Positions 31,994-43,639 of a stretch of DNA of 64,000 nucleotides are shown here, one piece after another; the first letter of the stretch is position 1, and every line of letters begins with the position of its first letter. The DNA comes from Bryopsis sp. KO-2023 (taxonomy: Eukaryota; Chlorophyta; Ulvophyceae; Bryopsidales; Bryopsidaceae). Under the pieces are notes generated by a model. The model saw only the letters and a list, made by a program, of their open reading frames with translations, did no database searches and had not been told where the DNA came from. The position numbers and the translations under genes are program-made. The DNA lies in the NCBI GenBank assembly GCA_030272585.1, contig BSYQ01000007.1, forward strand, positions 3,662,001-3,726,000. The letters run 5' to 3'.

Positions 31994-34661
31994 ATGGGAA
32001 AATCCTCGAAAAAGAAGGATAAGGAGCAAACCTCGACACCTGGGGACATCGTGGCCGATGCGCAGGCAGCCGGAGAGTTTCTGATCAAACCCACTTCCGA
32101 GGTCCCTCAGCTTGACACATCCAATTGGCCTCTGCTTTTGAAAAATTATGACAAATTGCTGGTCAGAACGGGGCATTACACTCCGATTCCTTGCGGTAGA
32201 ACACCCCTGAAGCGCCCCATCACGGACTATATCAAGTATGGATGCGTGAATTTGGACAAACCGTCGAATCCATCGTCGCATGAGGTGGTGGCCTGGGCAA
32301 AGAGGATGCTGAGGGTGGAGAAAACTGGCCACAGCGGGACGTTGGACCCCAAAGTGACTGGAAATTTGATCGTGTGCATTGATAGAGCAACCAGATTGGT
32401 GAAAGCTCAGCAATCGGCCGGGAAGGAGTACGTGGGGGTCGCCAGGTTTCATGGAGCCGTGACTGGGGGTTCTGCCAAGGTGGCGAAGGCAATGGAGGAG
32501 TTACAAGGTCAGCAATCCCAGATTCTGCTGTTTTTTTTTGGGGGGGGACAAAGATGGGAAGTGCGAGTCCTGTCCGTTGGGGGGGTTGCTTTACATAATT
32601 TTCCACGTTCTCAACTAAGTTTTTTTTTGGACGTTGCGTTGCTGGGATCCTAAAGGAAAAGAGAAAAAAAAACAAGGAGTCTTGATAAATCGGTCGGTTT
32701 TTGCTAGTAGGAAAGCAGAAATTGCACTCAAATTCCCGTCTCGTCCTTGCAAAATCGAAAAGAAAGGTCAACAAAGAAAGGAAATTTCCTTCCGATCAGG
32801 TGCTACAAAAGCACGATTCTTGAAATGAACGTCATATTATGAATGCATGATTGATTAGTCTTTTATGGCTCCGCTTGACCGACCACCTCGTGTTTTTTTT
32901 TTTCAGGTGCTGTGTTTCAGAGACCTCCCCTGATTTCGGCCGTGAAGCGGCAGCTCCGAATCAGGACGATTTACGAGTTGAAAATGTTGGAGTATGATGA
33001 GGATCGGCATTTGGCAGTGTTTTGGGTGTCTTGCGAAGGTGGATTTTATGTCCGAACGCTGTGCGTGCATTTGGGGCTGATGCTCGGGGTTGGCGGCCAC
33101 ATGGAGGAGTTGCGAAGGTGCGTTATTATTGGAGGTTTAAAAAAAACGAAAGGGCCACTTTAACAAAATTTTCTCCAACTGTGGAATGGAGGGGTTTCAG
33201 AACTGATGTTTACAACGAATAGAGAATGGGGGCAAGGGGTGTGTTTTACCACAGGATGGACAAAACTCTAGGATGAGTTTATGTATGTGTGTGGGGGGGG
33301 TGTTTTTCCCCCCACCATATTTTCCTCTCTTTTTGTGTGTGTCCAGTTTGTATGTGTATTAGTTTTGGTTTGATGATGGTGGTTAGAAATCCAATCTAAT
33401 GGTGAATAGCAATAACAACCAAAGCCGTAATGATGGGAATTGAAAAAAACAACAATCTGTCCTGAACAGCTTTTTTTTACTTAATTATTTTCCCTTTCCA
33501 CCTGCAGAGTCCGATCGGGAATCCTTGCTGAGAAAGACAACATGGTTACGATGCACGATTTGATGGATGCTCAATGGTTGTACGATAATTTCAAGGATGA
33601 GTCGTATTTACGGAGGGTGATCATGCCCCTGGAAGTTTTGCTGACCAACAGGAAGAGGCTGGTGGTCAAAGACAGTGCCATCAACGCGATTTGCTACGGG
33701 GCGAAGCTGATGATCCCTGGGCTGTTGAGATTTGAGGAGGGCATCGAGGTCGACGAAGAAGTTGTGGTGATGACGACCAAGGTGGGTGCAGACGTGAAAA
33801 AAATATGGCTTGGAAAAGCAGATTTCGTGAAGAAAAAACTCTTGGGCGAGGAAAAAGTAACGGCGGTGGGTCAGGGCAAGTCACAGCCATTTGTATTTTT
33901 TTCTTTTTCGGCGGTTTCGGACTGTGCGATATCATGGATGGCATGTATGTGAGGTAATATTTGACAGGGCTTCATCCAGAAAAGGGGGGGGGGGGGAGTT
34001 CCGCAAGCTGTCCGCAATATGTTCAATGTTAAATTTGTTTGGTGGATAGGGTGAAGCTGTGGCGATGGCAATCGCCCAGATGAATTCTGCTGTGATGGCC
34101 TCAGTCGACCACGGAATGGTGGCAAAACTGAAAAGGGTCATCATGGATAGAGACACTTACCCCAGGAAATGGGGTTTGGGTCCGTACGCGCAGAAGAAAA
34201 AACAGTTGATCAAGGAGGGGATGCTGGACAAACACGGTCGACCCAACGACAAGACTCCCCCCGAGTATTTACGAGCGTTGCCCGATTTGCGCAAGCCGGA
34301 GGAGGCGGTGGAGGTGAAAAGCGAGGAGCCTGGTAGTCCGATGGTGGGGGTCGTGAAAGAGGAGGATGGGGTGGAGAAGAAGAAGAAAAAGAAAAAGAAG
34401 AAGAACGCGGAGGGGGATGATGATGATGAGGCTGGGTCTGACATGGAGGAGGACGGAGATGATGATGACAGCGATGCCAAAGAGAAAAAGAAGAAAAAGA
34501 AGAAGAAAAAAGACAAAGCGGAGGAGGGTGGCGATGGGGAGAACAAGAAGAAGAAGAAAAAGAAGGATAAAGAAGGGAAGAAAAAACGTAAAGTGGAGGA
34601 GGATGCGGAAAATGGCGAAGGATCTGACGGAAAGAAATTGAAAAAGGCTAAGAAGGCGTGA
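31994..34661 (+). CDS. CBF5: Dyskerin / Cbf5 / NAP57, rRNA pseudouridine synthase
   Basis: Four exons join to 1,611 nt (536 aa): 31994-32507, 32907-33117, 33508-33781 and 34050-34661. The product is the catalytic subunit of H/ACA snoRNPs, isomerising uridine to pseudouridine in rRNA and snRNA in the nucleolus, and is a component of telomerase RNP in many eukaryotes. Visible are the dyskerin-like N-terminal domain, the TruB catalytic loop [12 protein letters not shown] (Asp near 118), [26 protein letters not shown], and the PUA domain in exons 3-4 ([19 protein letters not shown]). The linker [13 protein letters not shown] is typical of eukaryotes. The C-terminal tail is a long Lys-rich, Asp/Glu-interrupted tract, as in other eukaryotic dyskerins. 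Length matches plant and animal homologues. All introns are GT-AG. Confidence 0.96.
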
Positions 34662-36041
34662 AGGAGGTGGTGGTTGCCCTTCTTTTTTCGTCTTTTTTTC
34701 GTCTGTTCATCCTTTCCCTTCATGGCTTGCCCAAAGCAGCTGGTTTTGATCTTTAACCTTACATCGTATTGCTTTTTTGCTTTTTCTCTCCCTCCCCCTC
34801 CTGGTTTTTCCTTCCTTTTTGTTTTTTTTTACAGTTACTTTTTTTGTTTGGTATAGGCTCCTTTTCACATGGAGCAGTTAATGATCTTCTTTTTTTGTTT
34901 TTTTTTTGGAGGGGGGTTGTTTTATTAACTTGACAAGGCAGCGTTGTGGTCATTTGTTTTTTCGCAACTGGGATTGGTGGGGGAAGGGGGAGGAAAAAAC
35001 GAAAGTGGGTAGTATATAGATATCGGTAAAAAAAGAAAAGAAAAGAAGCGGGGGGGTTAAAAAGAGAATATCTCCGATGATTCATGGTGAATGATGCGAT
35101 GGCTTTTGATATTTTTTGTTTTGCGGGGGAAGGAGGGACTCCTTTCCCTTATTGAAATTCACCGAAAAGAAAGGGAGTGTCTGAGAATGGCAGCACTTAT
35201 CTATTTTTGGCAGTCGGTGCGCCACATGATATCATGGCAGCATTCGAAGATCAATGTGTGTGTTCATGTCCTACCCTTTATGCAGCGCCCCCTCAATGAC
35301 ATCCACCCCCCCTCCTCAAAAGGTGTATTTATTTTATAGGTGAATGCCAACCCTCAGCAGGTGATAATCTCTGTAAACAAGTAAATAGCTGTACATAGAA
35401 TGCATTAAGCGACTGTGTGGGTGGGTGGGGGTGAACCAAGCCTAAAACTCTGCACCAGGACATTGCTCTGGGATAGTCAAGCTGGGCTTGATTCGATACA
35501 GCTGCAGAACAAAGGACACCCCACTTGACCACATTCTGCAGTCAGAACTGGGTGGCGAGAACCTGAACAGGGATAGGAAGTTGGACAAATACCAGGAATG
35601 TGAACTTTCCCAAAGACTCCCAACATATGGGCTCTTGTGGGCAATTGTCAATTTGTTTGGATCTGGCAGCATGCAACTGGTAAATATCTGTGAAAAAAAT
35701 CAGAAAAATCTTACAATATCAGATTCCTTTTGTCTGGTGGGGAGGGCTGCGCTGCTGAGGGACCTGCTCCCCTTGCAGCCTACTTACTTGCAGCCTAGGA
35801 TATGTGGCAACATCGACACATCGACACATCGTGACTGTCTCCTTGTCCAACCCATTGCTGATCCCGAACACTGCCATGCTTCGCAATGACGGACTGGTCC
35901 AGTACTGTACTGCTACTACGTACTGGTAAAGCAAAGTATCGTGTTAGTAAAGTGCATGCCACCCTGTGAATACTCGGCTTACTCAGTGCATGCTGCCTCA
36001 CGATCGCTCATGGTTGCGGGGGGAGAATATCGCAAGCAAGC
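34662..36041. other. Intergenic region after dyskerin
   Basis: The first ~400 bases are T-rich with no convincing ORF and probably include the dyskerin 3' UTR. The stretch 35480-35890 has an open plus frame without motifs or splice support. No repeat or RNA gene is seen. Confidence 0.5.
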
Positions 36042-37487
36042 ATGGACGCAGAGATCGACGCAAGCAGGGAAGAATGCGTGGCGCCCCTCCTGAATACGCA
36101 CTCGAATGCGGAGGTCGACAGGATTTATCGAAAAATAGCGTGGAGGCTCCTTCCTTTTGCGTTCCTCATGTCGCTTGTTTCTTACGTTGATCGCAGCAAC
36201 ATCAGCCTGGCCGCCGTTGATATGTCTGCGGACATCGGTCTGACAAAATCTCAATTCGGGGTGGCCTCCAGTATGTTCTTCGTCACTTACATGATTTTCC
36301 AAATCCCCAGTAATGCAGTCTTACAAAGAGTGGGGGGTCCAATGTGGCTGGGGATATTGCTCATCGGCTGGGGATTGGCTGCCTCTTTGACTGCTACTGT
36401 CAGGAATGCCACAGAGCTGTACGTTTATCGGCTTTTGTTGGGGGTCTTCGAGGCTGGGACGTTTCCCGGTTTGTTTTTCTACTTGGTGCAATTTTTCCCA
36501 GAATCTCGAACCCCTGGTGTGTATGGGATAACGCTTGCAGGAAGCAGCACTGGGATGGGGATTTCAGCCCCCTTGGCAGCTGGGTTCCTCTCGATGAATG
36601 GAGTGCTGAATGTCAAAGGGTGGCAATGGTTGTTTTTGCTCGAAGGATTGCTAGCCATTGTCCTTGGGGTCGGGATGATGTTGCTTCTACCCAAATCCCT
36701 CGACTCGAAAGGTTTCCTAACCAGAAAAGAGCAGATGATTTTGAACAACGATGGGGCTGCTCAGGGGACCCCTGTGCATGGGAAATCGAAGAATCTGCTG
36801 TACCTTCTGAACACAGTGGTTTTGAATGTTGGTCTGTGGGTCCTCATGTTGTGTGGTGTGCTTGCGGCTACGATGAAATATGTTGCTATGTTTTGGACCC
36901 CTCTCTGGATAGATGCGATGGTTAATGGAAGTGGCTTGGATTGGGCAAAGGCTGAGAAAACCGGCCAGTCTGATGATGGTGTTCAAGTAGCTCTGCTGTC
37001 GACCATTCCCTATGCCCTGTCTGCATTCAGCAGCGTGTTTTTTGGCTGGACATCGGAGAAGCTCCACGATCGGACCATTCACTGCTTTTGCATGTGGCTG
37101 ATCGGGGGTCTGTTTTTCTTGCTGCTGCCATGGCTGGCTGGAGTGGATGTTATTCTAGGATTCGTTGCTTTGATGTGCGGGCATGTTGGGGTGAATGGTA
37201 CGTGGGCTTTGTTCCACTCATTGACGTTATCGTTCATGACGGATGAAAACAAGAGTTTTGGATTGGCATGGACGAATTCTATCGGTAATTTGGGCGGGTT
37301 TTTTGGGCCCATGGTAACTGGATTTCTGGCTGACCAGACTGGTTCGTACAAATCAGCCATTTGGGGTGCTGGTGGCATGACTGTCGCAGCAGCCGTAGTG
37401 ATATTGTTTGTTAAAGATACCATCAAGAAGGAGCATAAAACAAGCCAAATTCGACCGACTTTTCACCAGGCTAAGATGAGACGTTGA
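36042..37487 (+). CDS. ACS-family MFS transporter (anion:cation symporter)
   Basis: This is an intronless 481-aa frame. After a ~35-residue hydrophilic head it shows the pattern of twelve membrane segments in two halves separated by a central loop (about residues 220-255). The first segment contains SYVDRSNISLAAVDM, typical of the anion:cation symporter family (TCDB 2.A.1.14), whose members carry organic anions such as allantoate, tartrate, glucarate or phosphate with protons or sodium. An MFS-type loop (GGPMWLGILLIGWG) follows the second segment. The substrate cannot be read from sequence. Its lack of introns among multi-exon neighbours and its family's wide bacterial and fungal spread raise the possibility of horizontal acquisition. 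Its site is presumably the plasma membrane or an organelle membrane. Confidence 0.88.
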   Translation: MDAEIDASREECVAPLLNTHSNAEVDRIYRKIAWRLLPFAFLMSLVSYVDRSNISLAAVDMSADIGLTKSQFGVASSMFFVTYMIFQIPSNAVLQRVGGPMWLGILLIGWGLAASLTATVRNATELYVYRLLLGVFEAGTFPGLFFYLVQFFPESRTPGVYGITLAGSSTGMGISAPLAAGFLSMNGVLNVKGWQWLFLLEGLLAIVLGVGMMLLLPKSLDSKGFLTRKEQMILNNDGAAQGTPVHGKSKNLLYLLNTVVLNVGLWVLMLCGVLAATMKYVAMFWTPLWIDAMVNGSGLDWAKAEKTGQSDDGVQVALLSTIPYALSAFSSVFFGWTSEKLHDRTIHCFCMWLIGGLFFLLLPWLAGVDVILGFVALMCGHVGVNGTWALFHSLTLSFMTDENKSFGLAWTNSIGNLGGFFGPMVTGFLADQTGSYKSAIWGAGGMTVAAAVVILFVKDTIKKEHKTSQIRPTFHQAKMRR

Positions 37488-38318
37488 CTTTGAAGGCGTG
37501 GTATTGTTGAGTGTGTAAGCAATCGCTGAGGAACAAAAACCAAAATCATGCAAGCTTACTGACAATCTCTCCCCCTAAACAGATGACCCTTTTGTGGACC
37601 GGGAAATGGTACCATGACTAATATATCCAAACATGATCACAAGCACTCACTCATCTCCAGCACCCTTGTTGATTCCAAGCAGAGTCAGACCTGGCGACAG
37701 GTATTCAACAGCAGGTGAAGATTGTTGGGAATTGGCGGGTAGGGCAGGATTGATGGACATTAATCCCCCCCCTTTCAAAAAATCCCACAACTGTGGGGTT
37801 CAACCCAAGGGGAACATGTTAATACGGCATTCGGCAAGGATAATTCGGGCGGCCCAACTCAACTCTGGTTTCCACGCTTCCAAAGAGCGCAGCCAATCCC
37901 CTGTTGGTGGAGTCGGCGCCTTACGCGAGACTTCCCAAATCAAAGCGGGCATGAGTTTTTTCCGTCAAAGACAAGACATCCACCCCGTCACCAGCCCACA
38001 CCGATCAAGGCATCGTCCAGTACGCCGTTGAACGTATTTCCGGATGCGCTCACAGCTCTCTGCCCGCTTTGATTTGACAAGTGAGGGGGGACACTCTTGG
38101 AGCGAACGCAGATCCACTGGCGGGACTTGGTTCAAAACGGTGACCCCTCGCCTCTTAAATCAATCTGTTGGGCAAATCCATCTGCGCGCAGTGGTGGGCA
38201 AGCTCGTGGCAACCCTTTTCAAAATAGTCGTCTATTGCCAGCCCACAGGATAAACGAAAAGGGGGTTTAAAAAAACGCGCCCGGCGCGATTTCCACGCAT
38301 ATTGACCAGAGTGAAAAA
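37488..38318. other. Intergenic region between transporter and RRM gene
   Basis: An open plus frame at 37633-38031 has no domain and a composition unlike its neighbours. The stretch nearest the RRM gene is GC-rich and probably holds its promoter and 5' UTR. No repeat is seen. Confidence 0.5.
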
Positions 38319-39491
38319 ATGACCAGAAGAAGCACGCAGGACGGCGGTCCTCAGGGACGCGTTGGGTACCCCTCCAGCGGCAGGCAGAACTATTACTCGT
38401 ACAAGAATGCGCCAGCCAGCCCCGTCGGTGTGCACCCCCTCGCAAACTACCAAGTGATTCCTGCGCCCCACCACGTGTTCGCGGGAAGAGGAGGAAACGG
38501 TGAGGGGCGGGAAGGCGTCCCTATGCCCCATTTGGTGTATCCTTACCATGCGGTGCATCAGCCGCCGCTGTACGCGCCGCCACCGGAGGGGGCGCCGCAC
38601 CAGGGCTACTACCAGCACTATGTGCCTATGCAAATGGCGGTGCAGATGCCAGTACACCAGAGGGGAATGTCGCCTGAATTTTTCGAGGAGGACTTCGATC
38701 GATCTTCGCTTGTGTTGAGCCGCCTTTCGCTGAATCCAATGGCGGATGAGTACGCGCCCAGCCCATTCCCGAAGCAGCGTGGAAAGGGAGCCCCAAGGGG
38801 CAGGAATGACGAATTCGGTGGGCGCCAGCAGGGGCAGAATCAGAACCAGCAGAGGGGCGGTCGGCCTCAGGCGCGCAAGCGTCGCTCCAACAGGAGCAAA
38901 GACAAGCAGCTGGAGCTGCAGGAGAACATCAGGAAGACGGTGTACATTTCCGATCTGGATCAGCAAATAACTGAGGAGCAGTTGGCGACGTTCTTCGCGG
39001 ACTGCGGAGTGGTGCTGGATTGTCGCGTCTGTGGAGACCCCAATTCCGCGCTGCGATTCGCGTTCGTCGAGTTCGCCACGCCCGAAGATGCTGCAAATGG
39101 CGTGAAGAAGACAGGCTGCGAGCTGGGGACGTCCAGGGTGAGGGTCTTGCCCTCCAAGACGGCGATCGTTCCGGTCAATAAAGAGCTTATGCCCAAAAAT
39201 AAGGAGGAAATGGAGCTGTGCAGTCGCACCGTGTACGCGACGAACATTGATAAAAAGGTGGATCGCGACGATGTTCAGAGGTTTTTCGAGGCGCTCTGCG
39301 GCCCGGTGGGAAAGCTGAGGCTGCTGGGCGACCACGCGCATTCGACCAGAATCGCGTTCGTGGAATTCCAGCACGCCGACAGCGCTCTGGCTGCGCTGAG
39401 CTGCAGCGGCGCCTTGTTGGGCACCATGCCCATTCGCGTTTCCCCATCAAAGACGCCCGTTCGCTTCTCCGGAAAAGATTCGACGGAGTAA
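38319..39491 (+). CDS. CID8-13-type RNA-binding protein (PAM2 + two RRMs)
   Basis: This is an intronless 390-aa frame. The N-terminal ~130 residues are rich in Gly, Pro, Tyr and His. A PAM2 motif follows (SLNPMADEYAPSPFP, near residues 140-155), the peptide that binds the MLLE domain of poly(A)-binding protein. A basic linker (KRRSNRSKDKQ) then leads to two RRMs: TVYISDLDQQITEEQ with LRFAFVEF, and TVYATNIDKKVDRDD with TRIAFVEF. The second RRM ends in RVSPSKTPVR, matching CTC-interacting-domain proteins of land plants very closely. The likely role is cytoplasmic mRNA regulation through poly(A)-binding protein. Codon use is GC-rich compared with flanks. This gene is the strongest hint that the organism belongs to the green lineage. 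Confidence 0.93.
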   Translation: MTRRSTQDGGPQGRVGYPSSGRQNYYSYKNAPASPVGVHPLANYQVIPAPHHVFAGRGGNGEGREGVPMPHLVYPYHAVHQPPLYAPPPEGAPHQGYYQHYVPMQMAVQMPVHQRGMSPEFFEEDFDRSSLVLSRLSLNPMADEYAPSPFPKQRGKGAPRGRNDEFGGRQQGQNQNQQRGGRPQARKRRSNRSKDKQLELQENIRKTVYISDLDQQITEEQLATFFADCGVVLDCRVCGDPNSALRFAFVEFATPEDAANGVKKTGCELGTSRVRVLPSKTAIVPVNKELMPKNKEEMELCSRTVYATNIDKKVDRDDVQRFFEALCGPVGKLRLLGDHAHSTRIAFVEFQHADSALAALSCSGALLGTMPIRVSPSKTPVRFSGKDSTE

Positions 39492-39992
39492 ATAATGGAT
39501 CGCGGGAAGGAAAAAAAAAAACGGAGCGAGGTCGGGGGGATAAAAGACGTACCACACGCACACTATATGCTGTTGTGTGAAATGTTGTAGGGTTTTTTTT
39601 TGCTGTACTGTTTTTTTGTTTTTCGTTGAGGGAATCGGTGATCATCTTCCTTTTTCCTTAGAAGCACGTGACCCTACCCTGCGGGGGAGCTTTTTAACTG
39701 AACATCGACAATTAGCGGCGGTGAAAATTTCTGTCTTTCTATCAAGTTCTATCCTGGAAAAAAACAACACACATCATTTTGTTTGTTTTTTTTGGTTCGA
39801 TTGTGGCCTCGTTATCGATGTGCCTCTTGTGGTGTTTTTTTTTGTTTTGGTCTGTGAAAAATGTGTTTTGGTTTTTTAAGTGAGGTCAATGCTACAGGTG
39901 ATATATTTTGTTTTGATATATTTCAAATGATGGTGAGGGGGAAAAAAACACAGAGGATTTATATGCAGATTGGGTTGATGTCTGAGCGGGAT
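39492..39992. other. 3' flank of the RRM gene up to the repeat arm
   Basis: The stretch is T-rich and includes the likely 3' UTR. No feature is recognised before the inner edge of the right repeat arm. Confidence 0.5.
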
Positions 39993-42385
39993 TTGAGGCG
40001 AATGACTAATACATTAATGAGAAGGAGAATATTGAAAATAATTTCCTGAAGGGAATGCTGAGCACAACGTGATTGCCAGCAAGTTCGGGAAAAAGAAGAG
40101 AGATGGGGGGGGGGGGTTGTTTGATTTTCACTGCTTCGATGCAGGAGATAAAGGAAAACCAAAAAGGGTAGCCCCAGAAACGAGAGGAAAAGTTTCTTTC
40201 TGGGTTAACACAACATCTTGATTTGTCTAGATGTTTTAATGAACAATGATAGGGAAAAGGGGGGTTGGGGGTGGATATATTTTCTATGTGTATACATGGC
40301 TGAGGACTCCTGGATCCCATTTGATTATTTAGATGTGGTTGTGTTGGGCATTATCCAAGTTGCATGAGTTCGAGGCCTGAATTTGCATTGGATTTGTTGT
40401 GCGGAAATTGGAAAAAGGTAGAAGAATATTAGTCAGCATTTCAGCCGCTGCTGTCTTTTTCGAAAATCTCCTTTGGGTAATTGTGCGCGAATTGATATGT
40501 CGGTGGTGGAACTGAGTGATGTTGGAGATTCTCAACAATCTTGGGGCTTTTTTTTCACTGTGAGTGGATCCCAGTCATGCAAGTGGTGCAAATGGCTGTA
40601 TGTGGGGAGGTAGGCAGCTAAAATCAATAATGTCGGGTGTCTAGGATATAGAAATTTTCAAGAGGAAAATTGACATGATTTTTTTTTTCAGTGAAGAAAG
40701 GGTTGAATGACAGTCCCTATATCATGTTATTTACTGACATTGGATATATGATTGGCTGAGGGGAAGGTGGTATCCATTGGGTTCAATTTTTGGAGCGAAA
40801 AGAGTGAGTGAACTGAGGATTTTGATGGGACCTGATGGGGGTATGATTAAATGCCAATACTTGTGGGGGGGGGTTGGAAAGACTGGTGCGTGTTTTTTTT
40901 AGAGTTAAAAAACAGATGTATACGAGTGCAAATAATCTGGAGGGGTGGGGACATTGATGGAAAGTGAGAAAAGAGTATTGAGGTTCGAAATGGCGTTTCG
41001 ATCAGCTGTTTGTGGAGCGGGAAGTGACGACTGAAACAAGTCTTCCTCTGAAATGGTGTTTTTTTTCTGTTTGTTTGGAGATTTCTGGTGGAGGCTATTT
41101 TTGTCTGATTTTATGATTTTGTTGGGATTGCCGTGATGGATTTGTTTTGACATTGGTACAATTGGCGCTGTAAAAAGAGGGGAACTGTGACGGTGCTAAT
41201 TTCTACTCCATGGAATTCGTTCTTTCATGAACTCAATGGAAATTTTATTTGAAATTTGAATTCATCAAATTTTTGTGGAAAAGTAGTTTTTTGTTGATGC
41301 ATGATTTGTTGCAGAATCAGGCTGATGACAGATTGTTTTTGCTCTTTGCGGAAATAATAAAGATGGAAAAGAAATGTGGGAAGCGATCAAATAAAAATGA
41401 TAATCCTGTAGACACTCTCAAAAAGGAGTCGAATGATTGGAAAAATTGTTTTGGCTGTTTTATAAGAATCATCTAATTTAAGGATAATATTGACTGGAAT
41501 TTCCAGATCTGTCCTCTCCTGCCCCAAAACGAAATCTCAAAATATGTAGCATGACACTGGACTTTCATTTCTGTAAAATATCGATTTGATAGGATGGTAG
41601 ATTTGCAAGGTATTTGCAACAGCAAAAACACCAGCTGGGAACCCCCCCCTCCTGGCCCTTTCCTGACATTCTTTTTATGTAAAAGTTCTTTTCACTCATT
41701 CTTCGAGCATTCAATCTCGAAAGAAAGAGAGATCTCAATCTCATCAACGCCCCATCATGTGGGGACATCAGCCAGGAATTTGAAAAATACATAAAAAGGT
41801 CCATTCATATTTTACACTTTCAGCAAAACATTTGTGGGCTTCAATGCCACCTCCACAAACATAAAAGAAACATAAAATTGTATCACCCCCTTCTGCCCCC
41901 TTCCCAGCCCTTCCCCCATTCCTCCTCGCCTTTTCACATTAAACGTTTGATTTAGAAAACCAACGTAAAAAATACCGATAGAATGATCAAATTTTTCAGA
42001 AGAGAATTAAAGAAAGCATCAAAGTGCAACCAATTGTTCGACAATCAACTCGATCCCTGAAACATGACTCAGCCACAAGGCGAGTACCATATTTCAAATA
42101 TCGATTCTCTCTACAAGTCTTACTAACAGACTCTTCATCCTTCCTTCAAACCAACTCCAGCTCATTGCTTGCACCCTTGCTGGGTACATTCAACTTTCTC
42201 CTTTTTTCTTCGCCACTTACGAATCGCCAGCATCACCACCTGCCATAAGAAAACCACCAGCAAAGTCGTTCATGCAAGTTCAGCAATCCTATCCTTGAAA
42301 CATGTTCACACGATTTTTTTTAAACCATCAACGATTTCAGCTTTCAAAAAAAGAAATTTCATTTCACTTGGATTTTTTTCAAAGT

Positions 42386-42411
42386 AATATATATATATAT
42401 ATATATATATT
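42386..42411. repeat. (TA)n microsatellite
   Basis: A run of about twelve TA dinucleotides is present in the right arm near module copy 4. It is absent from the matching place in the left arm (near 11450-11480). Confidence 0.9.
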
Positions 42412-42487
42412 ATCACTGTTCCACAAATGAACAGTAGCATTTATGTCGATTATATACATGTTCAAAAAAATTTCAACAAAAATTTAC

Positions 42488-42935
42488 CTTCTTCGCAAAT
42501 GGCCACAGCAGCTCCCCACCCCCTTGCTTCGTCCCCTCCCCCCGACGGGGGCCCGAACGAAACCCCCCAGCCGAGGGCCCCTCCTCCACAGCACCCGGTC
42601 TTCGATCTTGGGTCTCTTTCTTCGGCTACGGGGCACCTGTTTGGGGCAAGGGGGCAACAACACCCCCTTGCCCCAAGAAAGAACACAAAAGAGTTAATAG
42701 ATTGTCTTTAAATAAATAATTAATCAAGATTGAATCAACAAAAAGTTCAAAAAAAAAATCCTTGCAAATGACATGGAACAAATAAAAAATAGGTGAGAAA
42801 TGATCTTACCTTGACTGATGGAGGTCGGTCTTGGTCATGGCTCTGGGCTGCTGGGCTGCTCCTTGCTTGAGGGTGCTGTGGAGGGGTTCCACAAGGCCAA
42901 GGGGTCCGTTCGACCCCCCACGAAAACATTTGATG
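42488..42935 (-). CDS. Exon A/B module, copy 4 (right arm)
   Basis: On the minus strand, exon A is 42935-42810 and exon B is 42636-42488. Exon A has lost the conserved CTGCAGCC start and instead begins after a shortened C-rich tract. Splice signals and the terminal intron hairpin remain. This is the mirror of copy 3. Confidence 0.4.
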
Positions 42936-43639
42936 CTGGGGGGAGAGGTGGGGGTGGGGGAAGCACACTCGAAAATCCTAAACTAACTGCCAAGTGCCGG
43001 TGCTCCCCAGTCCCATTCAGAAAACTAACCTTCCTAAATGGATTTCTGGTACAAAAAGCTTGCTATGTCTTTGAAAGGTGTTATTTTCTCCCTCATCATG
43101 CACAAACCATCTCCTCGAAATACGTCTCTTTTTGTTTTAGTTCTTTTTTCTTTTCTTGTCCCCTGAATCGTGATTGTATTTTTTTTTGGACTGAAATAGG
43201 AGTGATGCCTCACACGCGGCACTTGGCTAGCCCTCTAATCGACCACAAACGTGTCCTACTTGTTTTCATTTTTTTTTTTTTTCACGTCTCCAACTCGTTT
43301 ATGTCTGGAAACTGCAGCAAACCCAATGTCGCTGTTTTTCTTTATATGCGAGAAAACATCAAGCCGATCCATCCATATCCTCATCTCAACTTCTTGTAGA
43401 GTTCAGTTCATTTGCCACCAATTTTTCTGGATCCTTAGGGACTAGATGCACTTTCCAAAGTTGGCAGATCTTTGGAACACCGGATCACGAAAAAAAAAGT
43501 GGTTGGCTGCAGCTCTTCGGACGCATGTTGCAAATGGCAAATGGAAATCAATTTTTCTGGGGCCATCCAGTTAATGCAAGAGTCAACTGAGCCAGAGCAC
43601 CGGGTGCAGAAACCACACAAGAAGGATCCTGGTGCTTCA

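Noticed and set aside
34157..34723. Long minus-strand ORF opposite the dyskerin tail
   Set aside because: It is the complement of the Lys-rich AAG/GAG repeats, giving artificial Phe/Ser runs.
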